Assembly (NCBI GenBank): GCA_964577195.1
Contig: CAZNYF010000090.1
Coordinates: forward strand, 1 to 11,899
Length of the DNA stretch: 11,899 bases
Source of the DNA: HyVt-560 sp964577195
GTDB taxonomy: Bacteria > Pseudomonadota > Gammaproteobacteria > UWMA-0217
Direction: 5' to 3'
Shown in pieces: positions 1 through 6,384 of the stretch. Every line of letters starts with the position of its first letter. Position 1 is the first letter of the stretch. Position numbers and translations under genes: made by a program. The notes under the pieces are model-generated. The model saw only the letters and a list, made by a program, of their open reading frames with translations. It searched no databases and was not told the DNA's origin.

Positions 1-15
1 GCTTGTTTCTGCCAC
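1..15 (-). CDS. Possible 5' end of a third gene of the ThDP enzyme/ALDH unit, cut by the window edge
   Basis: Reading the minus strand, an AGGAGA ribosome-binding site (plus-strand 21-26) is followed after 5 bases by GTG at 15-13 and then open codons Ala-Glu-Thr-Ser to the window edge. It begins only 36 bases after the stop codon of the aldehyde dehydrogenase, and I see no terminator hairpin between them, so it would be a co-transcribed third gene. Only five codons are visible and the product cannot be named. The call rests on the good ribosome-binding site and its spacing; chance is possible. Confidence 0.35.
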
Positions 16-51
16 GTGATTCTCCTAGCTTTAAAGTGATTTAGTACTCCA

Positions 52-1506
52 TCAACATAATGTTGTTGGAGCACTAGAGCGAACAACAATTAATTTTTCG
101 ACTTGCATGTCGTGATAGCTGTATGGAATTCCACCGACACCCAATCCGGATTCTCGCAGTCCGGCAAACGGCATCCAGTCAACCCGAAAAGCTGTGTGAT
201 CATTGATCATCACCGCTGATGCGTTGAGTCTTTTACTCGCATAAAATGCCAGATCAATATCTTTGGTCATCACTGATGCTTGAAACGCGTAGGGTAATGA
301 GTTGGCGAGTTGGATTGCCTCATCAATATTATCCCAGGGGAAAACACAAACGACCGGGCCGAATATTTCGAGCTTGGATACTTTCAGATTCTTATCGGGA
401 TTGTAAATAATGGTAGGGGCGTAACAGTTGTTAGCGAGTATTTCGCCACCACATAAAATCTCGGCACCTGCATCTTTCGCTTCGGTTACCCATTGATGAA
501 TTCTTTCTATTTCTTCGGGGCGAATAATCGGGCCGATTTCAGTGGCTTCCTCGCTGGGGTCACCTACCTTCATTTGCTTTGCCAGCTCGGCAAGTTTTGT
601 TGCAACTTGATACGCGATGTCTTTTTCGCAGAAGACGCGCTGTACAGACACGCAAACCTGACCAGCGTGGTACAAACCACCTTTGGTCAGCAGTGGTAGC
701 ATCGCATCGAGATCAGCATTTTTGGTGAGGATAACAGGTGCGACTCCACCATGTTCCAGCGAGCAGCGTGCGCCAGCGGCTAATTTTGAGCGCAGCATCC
801 AACCGACTCGACCACTGCCAATAAAGCTGAAAAAACTCACACGTTTATCGGTGACTAATGCTTCTGACACGTCTCTACTACGTGTGGCTAGCGGCTGGCA
901 CCAGGCGTCCGGTAATCCTGCTTCACGTAATATCGAAATAAAATTAAAACAGGAAATAGGCGTGTCACCGGCAGGCTTTACAATCACCGGATTACCGGCT
1001 GCGATGGCAGGGCCAACTTGATGCACAATTAAATTGAGTGGATGATTAAATGCGCTGACTGCTACGACCACACCGATGGGCTCGTGGCTGGTCACGGCGA
1101 GTCTATTTTCTGAGGCGGCATTGATGTTCATTGGGATTTCACGACCATGCCCGGTACGCATGCAGTCTACACAACCACGCACGCCATCAATGGCGCGTAA
1201 TACTTCAACGCGGGAATCAGCTAGCGGTTTGCCACCTTCTTGAGCCGCTTCCAGGGTGAGTTCTTCAATACGAATTTCCATGATGCTGGCAGCGGTGGTA
1301 AGTATTTTAATTCGCTGCTTTTTTGGAAGCCATTCATTACGGTTGTTAAATAAATTAAAAGCCGTTTCCAGTGCGGTATCGACGGCGGCTTGATCTGCTG
1401 TTTCTACGGTAGCGAGTAATTCGTTGTTATAGGGGTTGCGGACTTCTTCTGTATGCCCATCGCTGCTGGCCGATGGAATCATTAAAGGTATTTTCTTCAC
1501 TGTCAT
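52..1506 (-). CDS. NAD(P)-dependent aldehyde dehydrogenase family protein
   Basis: A cytosolic aldehyde dehydrogenase superfamily enzyme that should oxidise an aldehyde to a carboxylate with NAD(P)+. Numbered from the ATG at 1506 (484 residues, usual family length), the key residues are present: Asn154 in FNHP, Lys177 in VKPA, the nucleotide loop FIGSGRVG near 228-235, general base Glu251 in LEHGG, nucleophile Cys285 in GQVCVS, and Glu380 in EIFGP. LEHGG replaces the more usual LELGG and is shared with a subset of uncharacterised proteobacterial ALDHs, so the substrate cannot be assigned. An in-frame GTG three codons upstream (1515) is possible, but the ATG has an AAGTGAG stretch just before it. 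It follows the acetolactate synthase-like gene by 41 bases on the same strand, which suggests one transcript and a metabolic link: the ThDP enzyme may make or consume an aldehyde that this enzyme handles. That link is inference. Confidence 0.9.
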   Translation of the reverse strand: MTVKKIPLMIPSASSDGHTEEVRNPYNNELLATVETADQAAVDTALETAFNLFNNRNEWLPKKQRIKILTTAASIMEIRIEELTLEAAQEGGKPLADSRVEVLRAIDGVRGCVDCMRTGHGREIPMNINAASENRLAVTSHEPIGVVVAVSAFNHPLNLIVHQVGPAIAAGNPVIVKPAGDTPISCFNFISILREAGLPDAWCQPLATRSRDVSEALVTDKRVSFFSFIGSGRVGWMLRSKLAAGARCSLEHGGVAPVILTKNADLDAMLPLLTKGGLYHAGQVCVSVQRVFCEKDIAYQVATKLAELAKQMKVGDPSEEATEIGPIIRPEEIERIHQWVTEAKDAGAEILCGGEILANNCYAPTIIYNPDKNLKVSKLEIFGPVVCVFPWDNIDEAIQLANSLPYAFQASVMTKDIDLAFYASKRLNASAVMINDHTAFRVDWMPFAGLRESGLGVGGIPYSYHDMQVEKLIVVRSSAPTTLC

Positions 1507-1547
1507 ATTGCTCACTTATTTTTTTTATTCATTTTTAATTTTCATTC

Positions 1548-3185
1548 CTAAATCGGACAGACCAGCTTTCCGAGCTGCTCGGTTAATTTCATATTTTCTG
1601 AATAGTCTACTGGACAATCTATGACGACGACGGTGTCATCTGCAATGGCTTGTTTTAAAATAGGTGCTAATTCATCCGCCGCATTAACGCGATAACCTTT
1701 TGCACCGAAACTTTCCGCATATTTTACAAAGTCCGGATTATTAAAATCAATATGACTTTTTCGTCCATAGCGTTTGAGTTGGTGCCATTTAATTAATCCG
1801 TATTGGCTGTCCGTCCAGATTAATATAACGATAGCAGTGCCGATACGCAGGGCGGTTTCGATTTCCTGAGAATTCATCATAAATCCGGCATCGCCGGTGA
1901 CAGTCAGTGCGACTTGATCAGGTTGTGCGATTTTCGCGCCAATGGCCCCAGGTACGCCAATCGCCATCGACGCAAAACCGTTGGAAATTATGCAAGTATT
2001 GGGAACAAGCGCTTGATACATCCTGGCTATCCACATTTTATGCGCGCCAACATCTGAAATTACAATGTCTTCTGGCTCAAGCGCCTGGCGCAGTTCCCAA
2101 ATAATTTTTTGAGGTTTTAATGGGAAACTCTGGTCGTTTGCATGTTCATTAAGTTCTTCGACGATCGCCTGTCGTAGTCCTGTAGCAGGAAATTCTTTTT
2201 GCCTACTGGCAAGGGCTGTAATTTTTTCCAAAGAATACCCGATATCTCCAATCAGGCCACATTCGAGCATGTAGTGTGCGTCCACCTCAGCTGGCATAGT
2301 ATCGATATGGATAATCTTTTTATCCTGATTTTCATTCCAGTTGACGGGTGAATATTCAACCATGTCGTAGCCAACACAAACTACAACATCGGCACGATCA
2401 AAACCGCAGGCGATATAATCCTTTGCACCCAGACCAACTGATCCAAGCGAATTATCATGAGTAAAAGGAATGGCTCCTTTTGCCATAAAAGTCATTGCGA
2501 CAGGAATGTTTAAGGTTTCTGTCAATGCCAATAATTGTTTCGATGCGCGTCCACGAATAACACCGTTTCCAGCCATAATGATGGGAAACTTCGCATTGGA
2601 GATTAGATCAGCAACCTGCTGAATTTTTTCCTCAGGGGCGTTGGGTGGCTTTGGTGCTTGCACTTTTAAGGGTTTAATTTTGGGGTTTACTTCGGCATGG
2701 GCGATGTCTTCTGGAAAATCAATAAAGCAGCCGCCGGGTTTTTCTGCCTGCGCTTCTTTAAAAGCTTTGCGAACAATTTCCGGGACGGTGTCAGGGCTTC
2801 TGAGTTGCGTTGAATATTTAGAAATGGGTTCAAATAAATTGACCAGATCAAGAATTTGATGGCTTTCTTTATGTAGTCGGGTGGTTGCGCCCTGACCGGC
2901 GACCGCAACAATGGGTGCGCGATCCATATTGGCATCGGCAAAACCGGTAATTAAATTGGTTGCTCCAGGTCCTAGCGTCGCCAGGCAAACGCCCGCTTTT
3001 CCGGTGAGCCTGCCGTAAACATCGGCCATAAAGGCGGCACCTTGTTCGTGGCGGGTGGTGATAAATCGAATCGGGCTATCGAGCAGCGCATCCATCACGG
3101 CGATATTTTCTTCACCGGGGATGCCAAAAATTTCGGTAACGCCTTCATTTTCAAGGCAGCGGACAAACATTTCTGCAGCATTCAT
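1548..3185 (-). CDS. AlsS-type acetolactate synthase-like thiamine-diphosphate enzyme
   Basis: A ThDP-dependent enzyme of the acetohydroxyacid synthase/pyruvate oxidase superfamily. From ATG 3185 it has 545 residues. The cofactor-activating glutamate is Glu47 in TTRHEQ. The ThDP-Mg motif is GDAGFMM at 431-437, with probable metal ligands Asp432 and Asp459 (in WTDSQYG) spaced 27 residues apart, as in catabolic acetolactate synthases. GYDMVEYSP around 273-281 matches the GYDPIEY segment of AlsS rather than the RFDDR segment of FAD-binding biosynthetic enzymes, and KYAESFGAKG also follows AlsS. No ilvN-type regulatory subunit or acetolactate decarboxylase is adjacent; an aldehyde dehydrogenase follows instead. 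Pyruvate condensation is the default guess, but decarboxylation or carboligation of another 2-oxoacid is open. The frame extends 23 codons upstream to TTG at 3254, which has a GGAAAA stretch before it. I prefer the ATG because homologues begin close to MNAAEMF. Confidence 0.87.
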   Translation of the reverse strand: MNAAEMFVRCLENEGVTEIFGIPGEENIAVMDALLDSPIRFITTRHEQGAAFMADVYGRLTGKAGVCLATLGPGATNLITGFADANMDRAPIVAVAGQGATTRLHKESHQILDLVNLFEPISKYSTQLRSPDTVPEIVRKAFKEAQAEKPGGCFIDFPEDIAHAEVNPKIKPLKVQAPKPPNAPEEKIQQVADLISNAKFPIIMAGNGVIRGRASKQLLALTETLNIPVAMTFMAKGAIPFTHDNSLGSVGLGAKDYIACGFDRADVVVCVGYDMVEYSPVNWNENQDKKIIHIDTMPAEVDAHYMLECGLIGDIGYSLEKITALASRQKEFPATGLRQAIVEELNEHANDQSFPLKPQKIIWELRQALEPEDIVISDVGAHKMWIARMYQALVPNTCIISNGFASMAIGVPGAIGAKIAQPDQVALTVTGDAGFMMNSQEIETALRIGTAIVILIWTDSQYGLIKWHQLKRYGRKSHIDFNNPDFVKYAESFGAKGYRVNAADELAPILKQAIADDTVVVIDCPVDYSENMKLTEQLGKLVCPI

Positions 3186-3404
3186 AGGTGGGCTCTGTGG
3201 TTGACCTGGAAAAGTCGGGCGCGTAAACGGGTTGCGCGGACTTTCGCGATCCAACTGATTTTTCCAGTTAAATATTATTAGTTAAAATTACGCCGGTGTA
3301 ACTACTATGTAGACTATTTTTCAGGCTTTGGTGGGACTTTTGCAATGATTTGTTTAGTTGCTTAAATTACGCTGAGTGTAGAAATTTCGATGCGTCTCGG
3401 GTGA
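3186..3404. other. Intergenic region between thiE and the acetolactate synthase-like gene
   Basis: This is the longest stretch without a firm gene, about 220 bases and AT-rich. It holds the candidate promoter at 3272-3301 and the optional 23-codon N-terminal extension of the ThDP enzyme (3186-3254). I see no convincing hairpin plus T-tract terminator after the thiE stop at 3405, no riboswitch-like paired structure and no tRNA. Confidence 0.6.
3272..3301 (-). promoter_or_regulatory. Candidate sigma70 promoter for the ThDP enzyme/ALDH unit
   Basis: On the minus strand TTACAC (3301-3296) is followed after 18 bases by TAATAT (3277-3272), a fair match to -35/-10 consensus. Transcription would start near 3265, leaving an 80-base leader before the ATG at 3185 but only about 11 bases before the alternative TTG at 3254. 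This was found by eye only and is not an experimental site. Confidence 0.4.
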
Positions 3405-4019
3405 TTAAAAAAGTGACAGATATTTTCTGGTTTGTTGATGAATGTTCTCGCTACGCCAAAGATCACTAATCACCGCCAGCATGTTCGCTCCGTGATGAAT
3501 TAATTTACCTGCGTTATCTATCGTAATGCCGCCGATAGCGCAGGCAGAGGTCGGTTGCTTGCGCCAGTTTTCTAGTAAGTCAGGGGTGGCAGGGGCTGCT
3601 TCAGGTTTAGTTGGTGAGGCGAAAAAGCTGCCAAATGCGATATAGCTTGCGCCCTGTCTCTGTGCGTCGAGCGCGAGTGGCAGGGAGTTGTAGCAGGATA
3701 CGCCAACAATGGCTTGCTCGCCGAGTTGTTGGCGCGCCAGCGCAATACCCGCGTCATCACGCCCAAGGTGAACGCCATCTGCTCGGATGGTTTTTGCTAG
3801 CTCGATATTATCGTTGATGATCAATTGCGCTCCGTATTGGTGGCACAGTTCACGGAGTGTTTTTGCTTGCGCGAGCAGCAGATTTGCATCAGTACTTTTG
3901 TTGCGATATTGCAGTATGCGTAGTCCGGCATCGAGTGCAGACTCAACTTGTTTGAATAGCAAATGACTGTCGTTGGCAGAGCAATCGGTAATAGCGTATA
4001 GCCCCGATAATTGCTCAAT
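3405..4019 (-). CDS. thiE: Thiamine-phosphate synthase ThiE, with a non-standard start
   Basis: ThiE joins HMP pyrophosphate and HET-phosphate to give thiamine phosphate; it is a cytosolic TIM barrel. Numbered from ATT at 4019 (204 residues, normal ThiE length), the family signatures are GLYAITD at 6-12, QYRNK at 37-41, INDN at 68-71, GVHLG at 82-86, the phosphate/substrate segment PTKP at 136-139, IGGIT at 162-166 and AVISDL at 182-187. The odd point is the start. The first ATG/GTG/TTG in this frame after the thiD stop is TTG at 3962, which would delete the first 19 residues including the conserved GLYAITD strand. The frame is open back into thiD, and I found no standard start codon in the stretch I read (to about 4120). 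ATT at 4019, 10 bases after a CAAGG stretch, gives the right length; a TTG at 4018 is one base out of frame. It follows thiD by 20 bases, so coupling to thiD is likely. Function is secure; the start is not. Confidence 0.88.
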   Translation of the reverse strand: MEQLSGLYAITDCSANDSHLLFKQVESALDAGLRILQYRNKSTDANLLLAQAKTLRELCHQYGAQLIINDNIELAKTIRADGVHLGRDDAGIALARQQLGEQAIVGVSCYNSLPLALDAQRQGASYIAFGSFFASPTKPEAAPATPDLLENWRKQPTSACAIGGITIDNAGKLIHHGANMLAVISDLWRSENIHQQTRKYLSLF

Positions 4020-4039
4020 ATTTGATGTGCCTTGAGGCT

Positions 4040-4855
4040 TCAGGTTTCCGACTCTCTTACCCAGAACAGGCGATTGGGGATTTGCTGTCCCATGCCGAGA
4101 TGAGCAGCGTTTTTCAATGTTTGCCAGGTGTATTTCTGTGCCGCATCGACGGCTGCAAGAGGTGCTTGTCCATGTGCGATCAGCGCCGCGATGGCAGAAG
4201 CCAGGGTGCAGCCGGAGCCGTGATATTCGCCGCTCAAGCGATCCCAGCTAAAGGCTTTGATTTTGCGAGAATTACCGTAGAGTGTGTTGGTGACCTGCGG
4301 GGTTTTACGGTGTGTACCAGTGACCAGCACATAGTCGCACCCGTGCGAGAGTAATCCCATAGCGGCTGCATCGAGCGTGTCGCAGCCGCGTATCAAGGCG
4401 GTTGCTTCATTACTGTTGGGCGTCATGATGGTTGCCAGGGGGGCAATCAGTTCGAGCAACGCTTCGGTCGTCGATTCATTCGCCAGCGCGGTGCCACCAC
4501 CGGCGCTCAGGACAGGATCTAGGATGACAGGAATACTCGGGTAATCTGAAAGAATGGTGGCAATGGTTTCTATGGTTTCAACATTTGGCAACAGACCAAT
4601 TTTGAACGCATGTACCGGCATATCTTCAAGCACAGCCCTGGCTTGCTCGATAATCAGTGTGGCATCAATGGGAATGACACCGAGCACATCGGTGGTGGTT
4701 TGAACTGTCAAACATGAGGCAATCGGCGTGGTGTGGCAGCCCATACTGGCGATGGCTTCAATATCGGCTTGTAGCCCGGCACCGCCAGTTGGGTCAAGAC
4801 CAGAAAATGCCATGACCACGGGTGGTACTTGAAGATTTGACTGATCGTGCATCAT
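4040..4855 (-). CDS. thiD: Hydroxymethylpyrimidine/phosphomethylpyrimidine kinase ThiD
   Basis: ThiD phosphorylates HMP and then HMP-phosphate, supplying the pyrimidine diphosphate that ThiE uses. The 271-residue protein is a ribokinase-fold kinase of normal length. Visible motifs are GLDPTGGAG at 19-27, KIGLLP at 85-90 (many relatives have KIGML), ILDPV at 111-115, TPNSNEA at 145-151, and the catalytic anion-hole motif GSGCTL at 213-218 with Cys216. The gene opens with two consecutive ATG codons (4855 and 4852) and no clear ribosome-binding site; either ATG may be used. It lies 40 bases after the FmdB-type gene and 20 bases before thiE, consistent with one operon. Confidence 0.95.
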   Translation of the reverse strand: MMHDQSNLQVPPVVMAFSGLDPTGGAGLQADIEAIASMGCHTTPIASCLTVQTTTDVLGVIPIDATLIIEQARAVLEDMPVHAFKIGLLPNVETIETIATILSDYPSIPVILDPVLSAGGGTALANESTTEALLELIAPLATIMTPNSNEATALIRGCDTLDAAAMGLLSHGCDYVLVTGTHRKTPQVTNTLYGNSRKIKAFSWDRLSGEYHGSGCTLASAIAALIAHGQAPLAAVDAAQKYTWQTLKNAAHLGMGQQIPNRLFWVRESET

Positions 4856-4895
4856 TTTTACAACGTCACAATACTCTCTCTATTGGTTCCCCGGA

Positions 4896-5168
4896 TCAGC
4901 CGCAGCCTGTTTTGCAGCTATCGCCGCTGCTCTTTGATTCACTTTTGGGCTGGCTCGAGGTGCTTTCAGTGAGGTTCTTTTTGCTGCCGGATTTAAAATC
5001 GGTTTCGTACCAACCGCTGCCGCTCAAACGAAACCCAACCGCTGAAATCATTTTACTTAGCGTTGCTTCTCCGCATTCAGGACAATCAACCAGGGCTTGA
5101 TCCGCCATTTTCTGTATCGCTTCCAGCTGGTGATCACAGGCATTGCATTGGTATTCGTAAATAGGCAT
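4896..5168 (-). CDS. FmdB-type zinc-ribbon protein
   Basis: A 90-residue protein of the FmdB (putative regulatory protein, Zn-ribbon) family. It begins MPIYEYQC and has two CxxC knuckles at Cys8/Cys11 and Cys29/Cys32 that should bind one zinc. The conserved GFRLSGSGWYETDFK segment at 45-59 follows, then a Ser/Lys-rich low-complexity tail ending with two further cysteines, Cys85 and Cys89. The start is supported by GAAGGA just upstream. Despite the family name, the molecular role is not established. In many gammaproteobacteria the gene sits beside aspS; here it leads a thiamine unit, 40 bases before thiD, which is unusual and may be only positional. Confidence 0.9.
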   Translation of the reverse strand: MPIYEYQCNACDHQLEAIQKMADQALVDCPECGEATLSKMISAVGFRLSGSGWYETDFKSGSKKNLTESTSSQPKSESKSSGDSCKTGCG

Positions 5169-5207
5169 GGTTCCTTCTCAGTGAAAATTCTAATGAATAA
5201 TTTTTTG

Positions 5208-5213
5208 ATTATA
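5208..5213 (-). promoter_or_regulatory. Candidate -10 box for the FmdB-thiD-thiE unit
   Basis: A perfect TATAAT lies on the minus strand about 40 bases before the FmdB-type ATG at 5168. The -35 region at the right spacing is poor (around GACGAT), so activity would depend on the -10 or an activator. No THI-box (TPP riboswitch) sequence is recognisable in the leader, which is too short for one. Confidence 0.4.
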
Positions 5214-5244
5214 CCGTTTTTTTTCAATATCGTCTTTCTCTAAT

Positions 5245-5976
5245 ATGGAGCCAGCTCCGCTTATTTCAATGCCTGAACACTGCCAGCAAATTGGGGTGAT
5301 CCATTCACCATTCAAACAGAAGTTCGGTATTCCGCGTCAGGCGGGATTGATTGCCGAGGCATCTGGTTTTGTCGAGTTATTGCCGCCTTACAATCAGCCA
5401 GAGGCGCTGGCGGGATTGGATGAGTTTTCTCATGTCTGGTTGCTCTGGCAGGCAAATACCATTGAGCGAGACAGGTGGAAGCCAACGGTTCGTCCACCTC
5501 GGCTCGGCGGTAATCAACGCGTTGGCGTATTTGCAAGCCGATCCATTTTTCGTCCCAATGCCATTGGCCAGTCGCTGGTCGAGCTGGATGAAATTGTTAC
5601 TACCCGCAAACACTGTGGTTTCAATGTCTCGGGGCTGGATATCCTCGATGGTACGCCGTTAATTGATATCAAACCCTATCTACCCTGGGCGGATGCACTG
5701 GATGATGCGGTTGGAGGGTTTGCAAATGACAAGCCTGAAAGTCAGCTTGAGGTGCGAGTTGCGCAAGAAGCGGTTTCTCAGTTTGAATCGCTACGCAAGC
5801 GTGATCCACAAATGATGCGTTTGATCGAGCGGGTCATTGAGCAAGATCCTCGACCCGCTTTTCATCAGTCCGGTCGTCGTTATGGCGTCAACATCGGAGA
5901 ATATGAAGTGACATTCCGTTGTATAGAAGCGATTGCTTATATTATTTCCGTGGCTCAAATGGATGAAAAAGGATAA
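5245..5976 (+). CDS. trmO: tRNA (adenine-N6)-methyltransferase TrmO (TsaA/YaeB)
   Basis: TrmO uses S-adenosylmethionine to methylate t6A37 to m6t6A in ACY-reading tRNAs, especially tRNA-Thr. The 243-residue protein (E. coli about 235) is a single-sheet beta-barrel methyltransferase. Family motifs are QIGVIHSPF at 15-23, FGIPRQAG at 27-34, FSHVWLL at 61-67, VRPPRLGG at 82-89, GVFASRS..FRPNAIG at 94-108 and DILDGTPLIDIKPYLP at 132-147. QDPRP near the C-terminal third matches the E. coli domain. Neither the ATG at 5245 nor the in-frame ATG at 5269 has a clear ribosome-binding site; the conserved region begins after both. It is divergent from the FmdB-type gene and shares a 76-base AT-rich intergenic region with it. 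Confidence 0.95.
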   Translation: MEPAPLISMPEHCQQIGVIHSPFKQKFGIPRQAGLIAEASGFVELLPPYNQPEALAGLDEFSHVWLLWQANTIERDRWKPTVRPPRLGGNQRVGVFASRSIFRPNAIGQSLVELDEIVTTRKHCGFNVSGLDILDGTPLIDIKPYLPWADALDDAVGGFANDKPESQLEVRVAQEAVSQFESLRKRDPQMMRLIERVIEQDPRPAFHQSGRRYGVNIGEYEVTFRCIEAIAYIISVAQMDEKG

Positions 5977-5987
5977 ACGGCCTTTTT
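5966..5987 (+). terminator. Weak candidate terminator at the end of trmO
   Basis: AAAAAGG (5966-5972) can pair with CCTTTTT (5981-5987) across an 8-base loop that contains the trmO stop codon, and the right arm continues into a T run to 5989. The stem is mostly A-T, so termination would be inefficient, and the downstream small gene might be reached by read-through. Confidence 0.3.
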
Positions 5988-6029
5988 TTGGCGATGAGCA
6001 TCTAAGGTTTTAGCAGGAACAGGAGTAGG

Positions 6030-6116
6030 ATGTTAAATCTTGTTGAGGAGCAGAGAATTGATGCTTTTCACTCAATTCTACCCAACGGAGATGCTAATGG
6101 ATTCAGGCCGATGTAA
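6030..6116 (+). CDS. 28-codon small ORF overlapping the start of the membrane protein gene
   Basis: ATG at 6030 is preceded by AGGAG at 6021-6025 (spacing 4) and opens a 28-codon frame, beginning MLNLVEEQRIDAF and ending GFRPM, that stops with TAA at 6114-6116. Its stop lies about 20 bases inside the next gene, which starts at 6097 in another frame. This is the layout of a translationally coupled upstream ORF or of a separate microprotein. The product is hydrophilic and matches no family I recognise. Alternatively the long 5' region is simply a leader and this is chance. Confidence 0.3.
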   Translation: MLNLVEEQRIDAFHSILPNGDANGFRPM

Positions 6117-6369
6117 AGCAATCAGTTTTATCCTTAGCTCATTGTATCGACTGACTGCATTTGTAGGTTTACTGTCAATCTTCTTTCTCGGTGATGCGAA
6201 AATTTCCGCCATGATCATGGCATTGGCGTTCGCATTATTTGCCGGCTCTTATTACGTCGAAGCGTTAATGTGCAAAATTGCATTGCAAACTATCGACAAG
6301 CCTGACCGGAAGGCAACAGCAGAATATCAAGGGTTAGCGCAGCATATTGAGTCAACCCGCCAACGCTAA
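6097..6369 (+). CDS. Small two-helix inner-membrane protein of unknown function
   Basis: A 90-residue protein with two predicted membrane helices, about 11-31 (FILSSLYRLTAFVGLLSIFFL) split by Arg18, and about 36-54 rich in Ala, Met and Phe. A short GDAK turn separates them, and a hydrophilic C-terminal tail (about 60-90) would probably lie on the same side as the N-terminus. I do not recognise the family. The start at 6097 is chosen because GGAG at 6087-6090 sits 6 bases before it. In-frame alternatives are ATG at 6091 and ATG at 6061 (AGGAG 10 bases upstream), and the frame extends to TTG 6040. The gene runs in the same direction as trmO, about 120 bases later, and converges on folA with only 15 bases between the stops. 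Confidence 0.6.
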   Translation: MDSGRCKAISFILSSLYRLTAFVGLLSIFFLGDAKISAMIMALAFALFAGSYYVEALMCKIALQTIDKPDRKATAEYQGLAQHIESTRQR

Positions 6370-6384
6370 ACTATTCTTTAATTT

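Noticed and set aside
683..1021. 112-residue plus-strand ORF
   Set aside because: Lies entirely antisense to the aldehyde dehydrogenase, whose motifs prove the minus-strand frame; the product has no recognisable features.
3821..4018. 65-residue minus-strand ORF starting at TTG 4018
   Set aside because: Its body runs out of frame through thiE and shows no family signal; only its start is relevant, as a possible frameshifted thiE start.
4022..4354. 110-residue plus-strand ORF opposite thiD
   Set aside because: Antisense shadow of thiD, Cys-rich by accident, no ribosome-binding site and no family resemblance.
5169..5244. TPP riboswitch upstream of the thiamine unit
   Set aside because: The leader is under 50 bases from the candidate -10 box and shows no CUGAGA- or ACCUGA-like THI-box core in the expected order.
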